The notes: generated by a model not told the origin, from the letters alone. A stretch of 51,367 nt of DNA from Streptosporangium minutum (GCF_002149035.1 NZ_NGFP01000031.1:1-51367), one strand, 5' to 3'. Counted from the stretch's first letter, positions 21,967 to 33,890 are shown. A program made the numbers and translations.

Positions 21967-23372
21967 ACGGCGGTCCACGGAATGCGGGCCGTGATCCGAT
22001 ACCCGCCCCCGCCCCTGGGCCCGGCGACCAGGGTTCCGCCGTAGACGGCCAGCCGCTCACGTAGCCCGATCAGCCCGCGGCCGTTGCCGGCCCGCGACTG
22101 GGGGCCCGGCGCGCCGCCGGTGTCGGTGACCTCGATCTCCAGCCAGTCGCCGCTGTGGCCGACCGCGACGGACGCCGCCGCGCCGGCCGCGTGCTTCATC
22201 GTGTTGGTCAGAGCCTCCTGCACGACGCGGTAGACAGTAAGGCCGACCCCGTCGGGCAGGGGGCTCGGCGGCGAGAGCGTGACGTCCACCGGGACCCCCG
22301 CGGCGCGTACCCGCTCGACGAGGCCGTCGAGTTGGTCGAGTCCGGGTTGCGGTTCGAGCCCGTCGCCCCGGCTGTCCACGCGTCCGCCTTCCGGCCCGGC
22401 AAGCAGGCCCATGACGTTGCGCAGTTCGGCCATGGCGGCTCGACCGCTGCTTTCGATCGCGAGCAGCGCCTGCTTGGACAGTTCCGGCTCGGCGTCCATC
22501 ACTTTGCGCGCCGCGCCCGCCTGGATCACCATCACACTCACATTGTGGGTCACCACATCGTGGAGTTCGGCGGCGATCCGGGAACGCTCGGCCTCGACTG
22601 CCTTCCGCATGGCGCCCTCCTGGGCCTGCTGAAGTTCGGTGAGCCGATCCCGGTTCCGCCGCAAGAACCGGATGATGCTCGCGCAGACCCCGGCGCTCAG
22701 CAGGACGACGTAAGGCCCCAGCCAACTGGGGAGACTGGGGAGGCTGGACGCGACGTCTCGGTCCACGGCGCCGGCGAGCACGGCCGCGAGCAGGAGACCG
22801 GCCACCGCGGGCACTCGGTTGCGGCTGTGGGCGACGGCACTGTAGCCGGCGATCGCGCAGGTCAGCACGGTGATCCAGGTCTCACCGCCGTTCGTGGCCA
22901 GCGCCGCGGACACCACCACCCAGAAGGTGGTGAGCGGATACCTGCGCCGGGCCGCCAGCGGCAAGGCGGTCAGCGCCACCAGGAGCATGGGCGGCTCGTA
23001 CTCCTCGGAGACGGCGCCGTGCGGCGGGTTGATCCGCACGGGGACGGGCGGCTGGACGCCGATGCTCGCGCCCGATGACACCGGAGGAGACGGAACCGCC
23101 GGAGGAAGCGGAACCGCAGGCGGAGACGGAACCGTCGGAGGAAGCGGAACCGCTGGGGGAGACGGAACCGCCGGAGGAAGCGGAACCGCCGGAGAAGGCC
23201 GCAGTTGCAGCAACTCGATCAGAGGGCGCGACTGCACGTCGACGCGATGGACCGGGCCTTGGAGTCCTCCCGCCGCCATCAACGCGGTGACGGTCAGGAA
23301 GATCGCGAGCAGTACGTCGGCGGCGACAGCCCTGTGAGACGGACGGGTGGTTCGTGGTTCCGGCCGCAACAT
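21963..23372 (-). CDS. NarL-type sensor histidine kinase with proline-repeat outer loop
   Basis: A 469-residue sensor kinase. The order is TM1 (about 14-35, VLLAIFLTVTALMAAGG), an outer segment with a striking proline repeat (AVPSPP/AVPLPP), three to five further TM helices, a HisKA_3 box (ERSRIAAELHDVVTHNVSVM, phospho-His in LHDVV), and an HATPase domain (NTMKHA, GRGLIGLRERL). The start is uncertain. ATG 23372 directly before the first TM is chosen; the frame is open further upstream to 23657 but overlaps the divergent promoter region. It forms an operon with the response regulator. The signal is unknown. Confidence 0.88.
   Translation of the reverse strand: MLRPEPRTTRPSHRAVAADVLLAIFLTVTALMAAGGLQGPVHRVDVQSRPLIELLQLRPSPAVPLPPAVPSPPAVPLPPTVPSPPAVPLPPAVPSPPVSSGASIGVQPPVPVRINPPHGAVSEEYEPPMLLVALTALPLAARRRYPLTTFWVVVSAALATNGGETWITVLTCAIAGYSAVAHSRNRVPAVAGLLLAAVLAGAVDRDVASSLPSLPSWLGPYVVLLSAGVCASIIRFLRRNRDRLTELQQAQEGAMRKAVEAERSRIAAELHDVVTHNVSVMVIQAGAARKVMDAEPELSKQALLAIESSGRAAMAELRNVMGLLAGPEGGRVDSRGDGLEPQPGLDQLDGLVERVRAAGVPVDVTLSPPSPLPDGVGLTVYRVVQEALTNTMKHAAGAAASVAVGHSGDWLEIEVTDTGGAPGPQSRAGNGRGLIGLRERLAVYGGTLVAGPRGGGGYRITARIPWTAV
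23083..23190. repeat. Six 18-bp repeats encoding the kinase proline loop
   Basis: Six tandem 18-bp units (form GGAGGAAGCGGAACCGCC and close variants) lie in the histidine kinase gene. On the coding strand they specify alternating hexapeptides AVPLPP and AVPSPP. The unit count is likely to vary between strains. Confidence 0.85.
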
Positions 23373-23655
23373 GTTCTGCACGTACTGCCGCCAGAGCCGT
23401 CGTTCGTCTGCTGCCACCGGCACATTGTCGCGTTCGCGTGACCCGCCGCACATCGGCTTCAGTGACCACGGCGGTGTCCGCTGGGCGTACATCGCAAGGA
23501 TGACACCGCAGGCGGGCCGTCCTCCGGAGGTAGCCGATATGGGTACGACGGCCGACGCGCACGGACACCGGCCGCTTCTAGCCTCGTCCCTGCCATCAGG
23601 CCGCCGCGGGACTTCCCGCCTGAGCGGCCGTTTAGATCGAAGGACGGACACGTTC

Positions 23656-25074
23656 ATGGGTCATGTGACAGCGCCGGCGGACAGGCGCAGGCGGTACGGC
23701 GGCGCGGGTGCCCCGGTGCACGCCGCCGGGGGAGGGGCGGCCGCCACCGAGCGGGGCGTCCCCCGGAGCGAAAGGGGCCGGATCCTGCGCGTCGGTGTGG
23801 TCGCCGCCGGACTGCTCGCCTCCATGGCGACCACGTCGGCCGTGTCCGCGCAGTCCGGGGCTGCCGCGACCACGTCGCCCGCGTCCGCGCACTCCGGACC
23901 TGCCGCGACCACGTCGGCCACGGCGGCGCAGTCCGGGCCTGCCGCGACCACGTCGGCCGCGTCCGTGCCTGCCTCCGCCGGCCTTTCGGTGACATCGAGC
24001 AGCACGCCCTACCTGCCCGAGCCGACCGGTTCGCATCCGGTCGGCACCACGTCCCTGTACCTGAAAGACACCTCCCGCCCCGACCCCTGGGTCCCTTCGG
24101 TCAAAGCCCGGGAACTCATGGTCTCCCTGTGGTACCCGGCCAAGTCGCCGGGCCGTAAGCGGGCCCCGTACATGACGCCCAAGGAATCCGAGCTCCTTCT
24201 GAAGAGCGGGGGGATCACCAGCGTGCCGGCCGACACGCTGAGCAAGACGCGGACCAACGCCTTCACCGACGCCGACCCGGCAGGGCGCAAGCACGGTCTA
24301 CCCCTCGTCGTGCTCTCCCCCGGCCACACCAAGCCCCGGACCGAACTCACGGCGCCGGCCGAGGACCTGGCCAGCCGAGGCTACGTGGTGGCCGCGATCG
24401 ACCACACCTACGAGAATGTCGCCACCACCTTCCCCGACGGACGGGTGACCACCTGCGTCACGTGTGAAATCGAGAAGAATCCGGCGTGGTGGGAGAAGCT
24501 GGCGAGGAGCCGGGCGGCCGACGTCTCCTTCGTGCTCGACCAGCTGACCGGGTCGCACCCGAAATGGAAGGGCGCCCGCCTGGTCGACACCTCCAGGATC
24601 GCGATGGCCGGCCACTCCGTCGGAGGAGCGAGCACCATCGCGGCCATGCTCAAGGACTCCCGGATACGCGCCGGCATCGACATCGACGGCACCACAGAGG
24701 TCCGGATCCCGGACAGCGGACTGGCGCGGCCGTTCCTGTTCCTGGGCAAGCCGGCCACCTACACCCCGGGGGAGGGAGACGCGGCCGCCACCTGGGAGCG
24801 CGACTGGAAGCAGCTGAACGGCTGGAAGCGCTGGCTGCTGGTGACCGGGGCGGAGCACACGTCCTTCACCGACCTGGGCGTGCTGGCCGACCAGATCGGC
24901 ATCGACACCGGCGCCGACATACCCGGTGTCCGCGCGATGGACATCACCCGCAGGTACGTCGCGGCCTTCTTCGACCTGCACCTGCGCAAGAGATCCCAGC
25001 CCCTGCTGGACAAGCCGTCGGCCCGCTACCCCGAGGTCAAGCACTGCTCGCCCGAGACGAGAACCTGCCGGTAG
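23656..25074 (+). CDS. Secreted alpha/beta hydrolase (PAF-acetylhydrolase/cutinase-like)
   Basis: A 472-residue exported hydrolase. After a long basic N-terminus, RVGVVAAGLLASMATTSAVS acts as a signal sequence. A low-complexity Ala/Ser/Thr linker follows, made of 39-bp repeats. The catalytic domain holds PLVVLSPGHTKPRTEL (oxyanion side), the nucleophile in IAMAGHSVGGAST, an Asp in IDIDGTTE, and the His in VTGAEHTSFTD. This is the arrangement of platelet-activating-factor acetylhydrolase-like and polyester-hydrolase-like actinomycete lipases. The paired Cys in TTCVTCEIEK and HCSPETRTC suggest disulphides and extracellular life. ATG 23656 is chosen because the frame upstream is not protein-like. 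It is divergent from the two-component system. Confidence 0.85.
   Translation: MGHVTAPADRRRRYGGAGAPVHAAGGGAAATERGVPRSERGRILRVGVVAAGLLASMATTSAVSAQSGAAATTSPASAHSGPAATTSATAAQSGPAATTSAASVPASAGLSVTSSSTPYLPEPTGSHPVGTTSLYLKDTSRPDPWVPSVKARELMVSLWYPAKSPGRKRAPYMTPKESELLLKSGGITSVPADTLSKTRTNAFTDADPAGRKHGLPLVVLSPGHTKPRTELTAPAEDLASRGYVVAAIDHTYENVATTFPDGRVTTCVTCEIEKNPAWWEKLARSRAADVSFVLDQLTGSHPKWKGARLVDTSRIAMAGHSVGGASTIAAMLKDSRIRAGIDIDGTTEVRIPDSGLARPFLFLGKPATYTPGEGDAAATWERDWKQLNGWKRWLLVTGAEHTSFTDLGVLADQIGIDTGADIPGVRAMDITRRYVAAFFDLHLRKRSQPLLDKPSARYPEVKHCSPETRTCR
23827..23964 (+). repeat. 39-bp tandem repeats in hydrolase linker
   Basis: Three full 39-bp units and a partial fourth start GCGACCACGTCG at 23827, 23866, 23905 and 23944. 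They encode 13-residue units of the type ATTSAxxAQSGPA, forming a flexible Ser/Thr-rich linker between signal and catalytic domain. Confidence 0.85.
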
Positions 25075-25086
25075 GACGCTGCCCGG

Positions 25087-25118
25087 GTCCAGGTCGGCCG
25101 GTGAGGGCCGACCTGGAC
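25087..25118. terminator. Bidirectional hairpin between convergent genes
   Basis: A perfect 13-bp stem, GTCCAGGTCGGCC/GGCCGACCTGGAC, with a 6-nt loop lies in the 51-bp gap between the hydrolase stop and the katG stop. There is no T-run, as is common in GC-rich actinomycetes. Confidence 0.8.
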
Positions 25119-25125
25119 GCCCTGA

Positions 25126-27826
<2,701 letters not shown>

Positions 27827-27860
27827 GGCGCCAACTTATCCCCATAAAAACGAACGATTC

Positions 27861-27884
27861 AAGACAACAAATGATCCAAGTCTT
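27861..27884. promoter_or_regulatory. Probable FurA operator upstream of furA
   Basis: An AT-rich imperfect palindrome with outer arms AAGAC/GTCTT and partial inner symmetry lies 35-58 bp upstream of the furA start in an otherwise GC-rich region. This fits self-repression by FurA; the site is inferred from position and symmetry. Confidence 0.5.
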
Positions 27885-28356
27885 ATGTCGTCTCAGGCGG
27901 TGTTTGCCCTCTTATAGCGTGGCGTGGCGTGTCGTCGGTCAACGACCGGTTTCGGAAACCTCCGCGCCCTGGAAACGGCTGGAGAGGTTCACGCCGGTCC
28001 GGGCTCCCGCCGGGACGGTCCGCTCAGGCACGCGGTGCCGCCGGTCACGGCGGCGGACTCGGTCACCGACATGAGGACAGGGTCCTGCCAGACCGGAACG
28101 GTCCGGCAGGACCCGGCGGAGCCGTGACAGCAGCGCTGATTTCGTTGTGCTTGACGACGACAGGGCCACCAGGGTCCCGTAGCGGGCGGCGGCGTCGCCG
28201 TCGAAGGGCAGCGGTTCGAAGTCGGTGACGGCTGCCCTTGTGAAGGATCCGTTCGCTGATGCATCCGATGTCGAGGACGTCCACGTCGAACTCGAACGCC
28301 TCGACGGCCGCGGCCTCGCCACATAGGGGGCCGCGGCCGTCACCCGGGCCGGGCGC
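27885..28356. other. Intergenic region with possible PIN-domain remnant
   Basis: This 470-bp gap lies between furA and the MMPL gene. A minus-strand reading near 28170-28230, TDFEPLPFDGDAAARYGTLV, resembles the central part of a PIN-type toxin ribonuclease (VapC). The flanking frames are broken and no start, partner antitoxin or complete acidic set is present. I treat it as a possible degraded remnant only. Confidence 0.3.
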
Positions 28357-30450
28357 CTACTTCGGCGCTCCGGTCAGTTCCCGGGACGCCTGCCGTACCT
28401 CGGAACGGCCCAGGCGGCTGGGCCACCAGGCCCGCGGGCCCAGGTCCCGTACCAGCGCCGGGACCAGCAGGGACCGCACCACCAAGGTGTCGAGCAGGAC
28501 GCCGAAGGCGACGATGAAGGCTATCTGCGCGAGGAAGGCCAGGGGGATCACCACCAGCGCGGCGAAGGTGGCGGCGAGCACGACGCCCGCCGAAGTGATC
28601 ACCCCGCCGGTGGTGACGAGCCCGCGCAGCACACCCTCCTGCGCCCCGTGGTGCGCGGTTTCCTCGCGCACCCTGGACATGAGGAAGATGTTGTAGTCCA
28701 CGCCCAGCGCGACCAGGAAGACGAAGCCGTACAGCGGCACGGACGCGTCACTTCCGGTGAATCCGAACACGTGCGTGAAGACCAGCGTGGAGACGCCGAG
28801 GGTGGCCAGGAAGTTCAGTGCCACGGTGACCACCAGGAGCACGGGCGTCATCAGCGAGCGCAGCAGGACGATCAGGATGAGCAGGATGATCGCCAGGACG
28901 ACCGGGACGATGAGCAGCGTGTCGTTCTTCGCGGTCTCTGTCGTGTCGTATCGCTGGGCGCTGTACCCGCCGACCATGACGCCGCTCTCGGAGGCGAGCG
29001 CGGCGCGCAGGCGCTTGACCGTGTCCTGGGCGGCGTCGCTGTCCGGCGCGTCGCGCAACGTCGCCTCCACCAGCACGCGTCCGTCGACGACCTTGGGGGT
29101 GTCGCCCGGCCGTCCGCTCCGGGTCACCGCGGAGGCATCGGACACTCCCTCGACGCCGCCGGCCGCCTTCTCCACGGCCGCGGCACGCTCGACCGGAGCG
29201 ACGATGACCGCGGGCTGCCCCGAGCCTCCGGGGAAGTGCTCGCTCAGCGCCGCCTGGGCCGCCACCGACGGCGCGTCGTTCACGAATGTCTCGTCCAGCG
29301 GCACGCCTCTGGCGTTCAGCTGCGGCGCGAAGAGGGCGAGGCCGATGAGGGGCAGGACGGTCACGATCCAGAGCCGGCGCGGATGGCGGTCGACCAGGGC
29401 GGCCACGCGGCCCCAGATCCCACGGGCCTTGGCGTCGGCCGGCCGCGGCTTCGCCGGCCACAGGGCGGCGCGCCCCAGCAGGACGAGAGTCGCGGGCAGG
29501 AAGGTGAGCGCGCTGAGGGCGGCGCACGCGATGCCGATGGCGCCCACCGGGCCGAGCGCGCGGTTGTTGGTCAGGTTGCTGAGCAGCAGTGCGAGCAGGG
29601 CCAGTGCCACCGTGGCGGCACTGGCGACGATCGGCTCGAACGAGCGTCGCAGCGCGACGCGGCCCGCTGCGAAGCGGTCGCCGGTCGCGGCCAGTTCCTC
29701 CTGGAAGCGGGCGGTCAGCAGCAACGCGTAGTCGGTGGCCGCGCCGATGACCAGGATGAACAGGATGCCCTGCACCTGGCCGTCGACCCGGACGATGTCG
29801 CGGTCGGCCAGGAAGTACACCACGGCGCATGCCAGGCCCAGTGCGAAGACCGCACCGATGATGATGACGAGCGGCAGCAGCACGCTCCGGTACACCGCCA
29901 GCAGAATGATCAACACGGTGATCAGCGCCACCCCGAGCAGCAGGCCGTCGATCCCGGCGAAAGCGTCGGACAGATCGGCCCGGGTGGCCGCCGGTCCCGC
30001 CAGCTGAGCGCGCAGGCCGTCGACCGCCAGCGCCGAGCCGATCCGGTCCAGGCTCTCCCCGAGCGAGCCTTCCAGGTCGGCGCCGAGCTGGACCACGCCC
30101 TGCAGCGCCTTGCCGTCGTCCGATCCGATGGCGGGGGTGGGCGTCCCGACGACGCCCGCCGTGCCGCGCAGCGAGGCGAGCGTCCGGGTCGCCGCGGCGC
30201 TCTGCTCGGGAGTGATGCTCTTCCCGTCCGCGGTCCACACCACGATGAGCGGCTGCGTCTCGCCCTCGCGGAAACTCTCCTGCACCTCCAGCACGCGCGT
30301 CGACTCCGCGCTCTGCGGCAGGAAAGCGGCCTGGTCGTTGGTGGACACCTCTGTGAGCTTGCCGGCGAACGGCCCCAGCCCTCCGCCGACGGCCAGCCAG
30401 ACCAGCACCAGCAGCGCCGGAACGAGCCAGCGGATCGGTTGCCGCGCCAT
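28357..30450 (-). CDS. MMPL-family (RND) membrane transporter
   Basis: A 697-residue MMPL/RND protein with the typical two repeats: TM1 near the N-terminus (WLVPALLVLVWLAVGGGLGP), a large outer domain (about 35-170), five TM segments, a second outer domain and a final set of five TM segments. The motif VLIIVLLAVYRS region and SSDxALLL-like ATDYALLLTARFQEE and GVDYNIFLMSRVREE are the conserved proton-relay segments after TM4 and TM10. ATG 30450 with AAAGG 8 bp upstream is preferred over 30474. Actinomycete members export lipids, pigments or drugs; the substrate is unknown. It is divergent from a MarR regulator. Confidence 0.88.
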   Translation of the reverse strand: MARQPIRWLVPALLVLVWLAVGGGLGPFAGKLTEVSTNDQAAFLPQSAESTRVLEVQESFREGETQPLIVVWTADGKSITPEQSAAATRTLASLRGTAGVVGTPTPAIGSDDGKALQGVVQLGADLEGSLGESLDRIGSALAVDGLRAQLAGPAATRADLSDAFAGIDGLLLGVALITVLIILLAVYRSVLLPLVIIIGAVFALGLACAVVYFLADRDIVRVDGQVQGILFILVIGAATDYALLLTARFQEELAATGDRFAAGRVALRRSFEPIVASAATVALALLALLLSNLTNNRALGPVGAIGIACAALSALTFLPATLVLLGRAALWPAKPRPADAKARGIWGRVAALVDRHPRRLWIVTVLPLIGLALFAPQLNARGVPLDETFVNDAPSVAAQAALSEHFPGGSGQPAVIVAPVERAAAVEKAAGGVEGVSDASAVTRSGRPGDTPKVVDGRVLVEATLRDAPDSDAAQDTVKRLRAALASESGVMVGGYSAQRYDTTETAKNDTLLIVPVVLAIILLILIVLLRSLMTPVLLVVTVALNFLATLGVSTLVFTHVFGFTGSDASVPLYGFVFLVALGVDYNIFLMSRVREETAHHGAQEGVLRGLVTTGGVITSAGVVLAATFAALVVIPLAFLAQIAFIVAFGVLLDTLVVRSLLVPALVRDLGPRAWWPSRLGRSEVRQASRELTGAPK

Positions 30451-30493
30451 GAGATCGCCTTTCCGTGATGCCATATAACTCGATTATTAAGAT

Positions 30494-30508
30494 ACTCAAT
30501 TGTTGAGT
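30494..30508. promoter_or_regulatory. MarR operator between MMPL and marR genes
   Basis: ACTCAATTGTTGAGT is an inverted repeat with 6-bp arms and a 3-bp centre, and a second related half-site, TAACTCGAT, lies at 30477-30485. The gap between the divergent starts is short and AT-rich, so a repressor bound here would cover both promoters. Confidence 0.72.
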
Positions 30509-30525
30509 TAATGTAGCATGACGGC

Positions 30526-30996
30526 ATGAACGGCGATAACCAGGGGGGCATCGACCTGCACTCCTTCGCGGTACGGCTGCGCCGGATGACCGCCGAGTTC
30601 AACCGCATCGCCCACGAGTTCGCCCATGAGCACGGGCTGCACACCACCGACGTCCAGGCCCTCATCAAGATCTTCGACGCGCCGTCGCCGATCACTCCAA
30701 GCCGGTTGCGGGAGGAGCTGAACCTCACGTCGGGTGCCATCACCGCGTGCCTCGACCGGCTGGAGCGGGCCGGGCACATCCGCCGGGTCCGTGACGTACA
30801 CGACCGGCGCGTGGTCCACCTGCACTACCTCGACGCGGCGCAGGAATTCGCCGCGGCCTTCTTCCGCCCGCTCGGCCGTAGCACGGACAACGCCCTGCGG
30901 CGTTTCAGTCCGGAGGAGTTGCACGCCGTGGCCGCCTTTCTCGACGCTATGAACGAGGAACTCGACGTGTTGCGAGCCGCGCCGCGCTCTTCCTGA
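30526..30996 (+). CDS. MarR-family regulator of the MMPL gene
   Basis: A 156-residue MarR protein: an N-terminal dimerisation helix, then the winged helix-turn-helix with ITPSRLREELNLTSGAITAC then LDRLERAGHIRRVRDVHDRR, the usual wing with Asp-Arg-Arg, and C-terminal helices. It is divergent from the MMPL transporter with a palindrome between; the likely role is to repress the transporter and itself until a small ligand binds. Confidence 0.88.
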   Translation: MNGDNQGGIDLHSFAVRLRRMTAEFNRIAHEFAHEHGLHTTDVQALIKIFDAPSPITPSRLREELNLTSGAITACLDRLERAGHIRRVRDVHDRRVVHLHYLDAAQEFAAAFFRPLGRSTDNALRRFSPEELHAVAAFLDAMNEELDVLRAAPRSS

Positions 30997-31228
30997 CCTT
31001 GCTTTCGAGCGCGCGGGGCAGGCGGTTGCATACCGGCGACCTTTCGGTGTGGTTCCCGGAGGAGGGCGGCGACGACTACGACGTGGACGTGAGCTCTTCC
31101 ATCACGGACGGCGGCGGCTGGTGTTGACACCGGGGATTCCCGGAACGCTCCGGGACCGCACCGCCGTATACGGGATGTGGGACTGACGACGGCGCCGGCC
31201 CCCACGGGCGCACGACGGCAGCCCGGCA

Positions 31229-32749
31229 TCACCGTCGAACTCGGCCGGCGCCGGCGGCGACGGGGGAGTCGTCGGACGTGATACCGGCTGGTCGACGGCG
31301 TGCTCGGACCGTGTGGAAGCCACGCGCCGTGATCACTGCGGCGCTTGCCAGAGCGGTCGTCCCGAGCCAGACGTAGAGGGCGGGCCAGACGTAGGTGATC
31401 TGATCCATGGTGCCCGCCCGGTTGAGGAGGAGCCCGAACAGGTCGGCGAGCGCGGCGAAGATCGCGACAGGGAGCGTGTACGGCACCAGCCGCAGGACGA
31501 CCCGCCACAACGGCCGCCCTGTCGTTCGCCCGGCCCAGGACCGTGAACGCAGGACGCCCAGCACGCCGAGCGCGAGGGCGAGGAACGTGAGGGCCGCGAG
31601 CACGAGGTCGGTGGTCATCGTGAAGGGCGAGGTGGGTTCCGGGGCTTTGCCTTCGGTCAGATCCACCAGGCCCTGTGTGATGAGCGCGCTGTCGTCTTCG
31701 AGGCTCATCCCCGTGTTGGTGACGACGGCGATGCCGTAGCCGCCGGCGGGGAGCAGGGTCTGCATGGCGTTGTGGGTGAGCAGCCAGCCGGTGTGCTGGA
31801 TCCGCACGGGACCCTGTCCGGGCTTGTTGGTCGACCACCCCATTCCGTAGCTGCTGCCCTTGGCGGGTTCCCGCATGGTCTCGATACTCCGGGGGGAGAC
31901 GATCTGCCGGCCGTCCGCGCTCCTGCCCTTGCCGTTCTGCATGATCAACCAGCGGGTCAGGTCGCCGGCCGTGGTGACGACGCCCTGGCTTCCGTTGGCG
32001 AACCAGTAAGGATGGGAACGCGGGATCACCTGGCCGTAGGCGCGGATGTAGCCCTTGGCGCCGCCCGGCATGTCCTTGGTGGTGTCGACCGTGCTGCTGG
32101 CCCTCATGCCGAGCGGCCCGAACACTTCGCCGGACATGTGGTCCGCGAACGGAACCCCGCTCACGACCTCTACCAGCCGTGCGGCGACGAAGTAGTTGGG
32201 GTTGTGATAGTTCATCTTGGTGCCCGGCTCGGCGGACAGCTTCGCGCCGCGCATCCTGGCGACGGCGCCGGCCAGCGTGTCGGACTGTGGCAGGGTCAGG
32301 TCGGGGAAGGCGGAGTCGGCCATGCCCGAGGTCTGGTTCAGCAGCTGCCGTACAGTGATCTTGCCGGCCCGTGGGTCCGCCATTTCGAACTCGGGCAGAT
32401 AGTGACGCACCGGTGCGTCCAGGTTCACCTTGCCCGCCTCGACCAGTTGCATCACCGCCAGGGCGGTGAAGGACTTGGAGAGTGAGGCCACCGGCATCGG
32501 CGTCCCCGCCGTGAGGGCCCTGCCGTCGGCGTCGTGCCCGTATCCGGCGGCACGTATGACCTGGTCACCTCTGGTGACCGCGACCACGGCCCCGGGCAGG
32601 CCGGTCCGTTCCAGATAGTCGTTCATGTAGCTGTCGACGGCGGTCGCGTCGAGGGCTCCGCCGGGTGGAGCGGCAGCCGCCGCGGACGCCAGGGCCAACG
32701 ACGCCAGGGTCACGCCGGACAGGCCGACACAGGCCGCCAACTTCCTCAC
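31229..32749 (-). CDS. Class C beta-lactamase-like serine hydrolase with C-terminal TM helices
   Basis: A 506-residue exported protein. The signal peptide (MRKLAACVGLSGVTLASLAL then ASAAAAA) is followed by a beta-lactamase/penicillin-binding domain with Ser89-x-x-Lys92 in ASLSKSFTALAVMQ, a Tyr-x-Asn triad candidate in KMNYHNPNYFVAA, and a third box around IQHTGWLLT (HTG). About four hydrophobic helices follow from residue 380. GTG 32749 has GGAGG 6 bp upstream. Members act as esterases, D-amino-acid peptidases or cell-wall enzymes; the C-terminal membrane part is frequent in actinomycete versions. It stands alone between two regulator pairs. Confidence 0.85.
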   Translation of the reverse strand: MRKLAACVGLSGVTLASLALASAAAAAPPGGALDATAVDSYMNDYLERTGLPGAVVAVTRGDQVIRAAGYGHDADGRALTAGTPMPVASLSKSFTALAVMQLVEAGKVNLDAPVRHYLPEFEMADPRAGKITVRQLLNQTSGMADSAFPDLTLPQSDTLAGAVARMRGAKLSAEPGTKMNYHNPNYFVAARLVEVVSGVPFADHMSGEVFGPLGMRASSTVDTTKDMPGGAKGYIRAYGQVIPRSHPYWFANGSQGVVTTAGDLTRWLIMQNGKGRSADGRQIVSPRSIETMREPAKGSSYGMGWSTNKPGQGPVRIQHTGWLLTHNAMQTLLPAGGYGIAVVTNTGMSLEDDSALITQGLVDLTEGKAPEPTSPFTMTTDLVLAALTFLALALGVLGVLRSRSWAGRTTGRPLWRVVLRLVPYTLPVAIFAALADLFGLLLNRAGTMDQITYVWPALYVWLGTTALASAAVITARGFHTVRARRRPAGITSDDSPVAAGAGRVRR

Positions 32750-32829
32750 GATGTCCTCCGTTCACTGTTCCGTACGGGACGACCATAGGAAGCGGGAGGG
32801 GAGGGTCGTATCGCACGATCGACATCGGT

Positions 32830-32853
32830 CACCCCCGACTTTCGTCGGGGGTG
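32830..32853. terminator. GC hairpin between serine hydrolase and SDR genes
   Basis: A perfect 10-bp stem, CACCCCCGAC/GTCGGGGGTG, with a TTTC loop lies 137 bp downstream of the SDR stop. Both flanking genes are on the minus strand, so it would end the SDR transcript before the serine hydrolase promoter. Confidence 0.65.
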
Positions 32854-32990
32854 AAGCGGGAGATGTCGGAGGTGAGGCGGGAGACGCGGTCATCGTCCGA
32901 CGTCACCGCCGACGCTCGGGCAAGCGCGGTGGGGTGACGGCAACCGCCCCGAGGACGCCTCGGCCGATGCCGGCGGCGCGGGTGCCGGCC

Positions 32991-33851
32991 CTACCGGAAG
33001 GCGGCGGCGTTGCGCCGGGCCCAGTCGGCGAAGGCGCGGGGCGCGCGGCCGAGGATCCGCTCGACGTCGGGGCTGATGCGCTGCTCGGCGGGGGTGGGCT
33101 CGCCGATGATGGCCAGGGTCGTCTCGACCACGGGCTCGGGCATGAACTCCAGCATCTGCGCGCGCGCCTCCTCCCGGGTCTGTTCGATGAACCGGACCGG
33201 CTCGCCGACCGCGTCACCGATCGCCTCGGCGCGTTGCCGGGGCGTGGTGAGGGCGGGCCCGGTCAACTCGTAGACCTGTCCCGCGTGACCGTCCACGCGC
33301 AGGGCCGCGGCGGCGACCTCGGCGATGTCGGCCGGGTCGATGAACGGCAGGCCGACGTCACCGAACGGAGCGGCGACGGTCCGCCGGGTGCGGACCGACT
33401 CGGCCCAGGCGTAGGCGTTGGAGGCGAAGCCGCCGGGCCGCAGGATCGTCCAGTCCATGCCCGACCGCCGGACGGCGTCCTCGACGGACTGTCCCATGCT
33501 CCCGTGGGAGGGCGAATCCGGTCGGGTCGCGACTCCCTGAGAGGACAGCAGCACGATCCGTCCGACTCCCCGGGCTTTCGCGTCGTCGAGGAGGTCGCTG
33601 ACGACGCCGCTCGGGTCGCCGACGGCCGCCGTGAGGTTGCCGGAGATCAGCAGGAACATCGCGTCGGCGCCGTCGAGGGCCGGCCGCAGGCTCGCCGGGT
33701 CGGCCAGGTCGGCGGCAACGGCAGGCACTCCCCGCGGCACGTCGGACCCGGTGATGTTCCGCGACACGGCCGTCACCGGCTCGCCCGCCTCCGTCAGCAA
33801 CCGCACCAGCGTCCGCCCGACGTTCCCGGTCGCTCCTGTTACCACGATCAT
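32991..33851 (-). CDS. NAD(P)-binding NmrA/SDR-like protein
   Basis: A 286-residue atypical short-chain dehydrogenase. The dinucleotide motif VTGATGNVGRTLVRLL is at the N-terminus. VVAADLADPASL and DAMFLLISGN follow, then GRIVLLSSQG at about 95, and a substrate part with WTILRPGGFASNAYAW. It lacks a clear YxxxK catalytic pair, as in NmrA-type redox sensors and quinone reductases. It is divergent from a TetR regulator 61 bp away, which probably controls it. Confidence 0.85.
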   Translation of the reverse strand: MIVVTGATGNVGRTLVRLLTEAGEPVTAVSRNITGSDVPRGVPAVAADLADPASLRPALDGADAMFLLISGNLTAAVGDPSGVVSDLLDDAKARGVGRIVLLSSQGVATRPDSPSHGSMGQSVEDAVRRSGMDWTILRPGGFASNAYAWAESVRTRRTVAAPFGDVGLPFIDPADIAEVAAAALRVDGHAGQVYELTGPALTTPRQRAEAIGDAVGEPVRFIEQTREEARAQMLEFMPEPVVETTLAIIGEPTPAEQRISPDVERILGRAPRAFADWARRNAAAFR

Positions 33852-33854
33852 GTC

Positions 33855-33890
33855 GATCCCTAGTTAGTTAGTTGAATGACTTAGTTGGAC
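33855..33890. promoter_or_regulatory. Repeat-rich SDR/TetR intergenic operator region
   Basis: The 61-bp gap between divergent genes has CTAGTTAGTTAGTTGAATGA followed by CTTAGTTGGAC, that is, four TTAGTT-type steps around TTGAATGAC. It is the most AT-rich part and the natural site for the TetR protein; no perfect palindrome is seen. Confidence 0.4.

Noticed and set aside
27885-28343. Intact VapC toxin gene
   Set aside because: Only a short PIN-like string is seen; frames around it are broken and no antitoxin is present.
28648-30468. 606-codon plus-strand open frame
   Set aside because: It is the antisense shadow of the MMPL gene with biased Gln/Asp/Arg composition.
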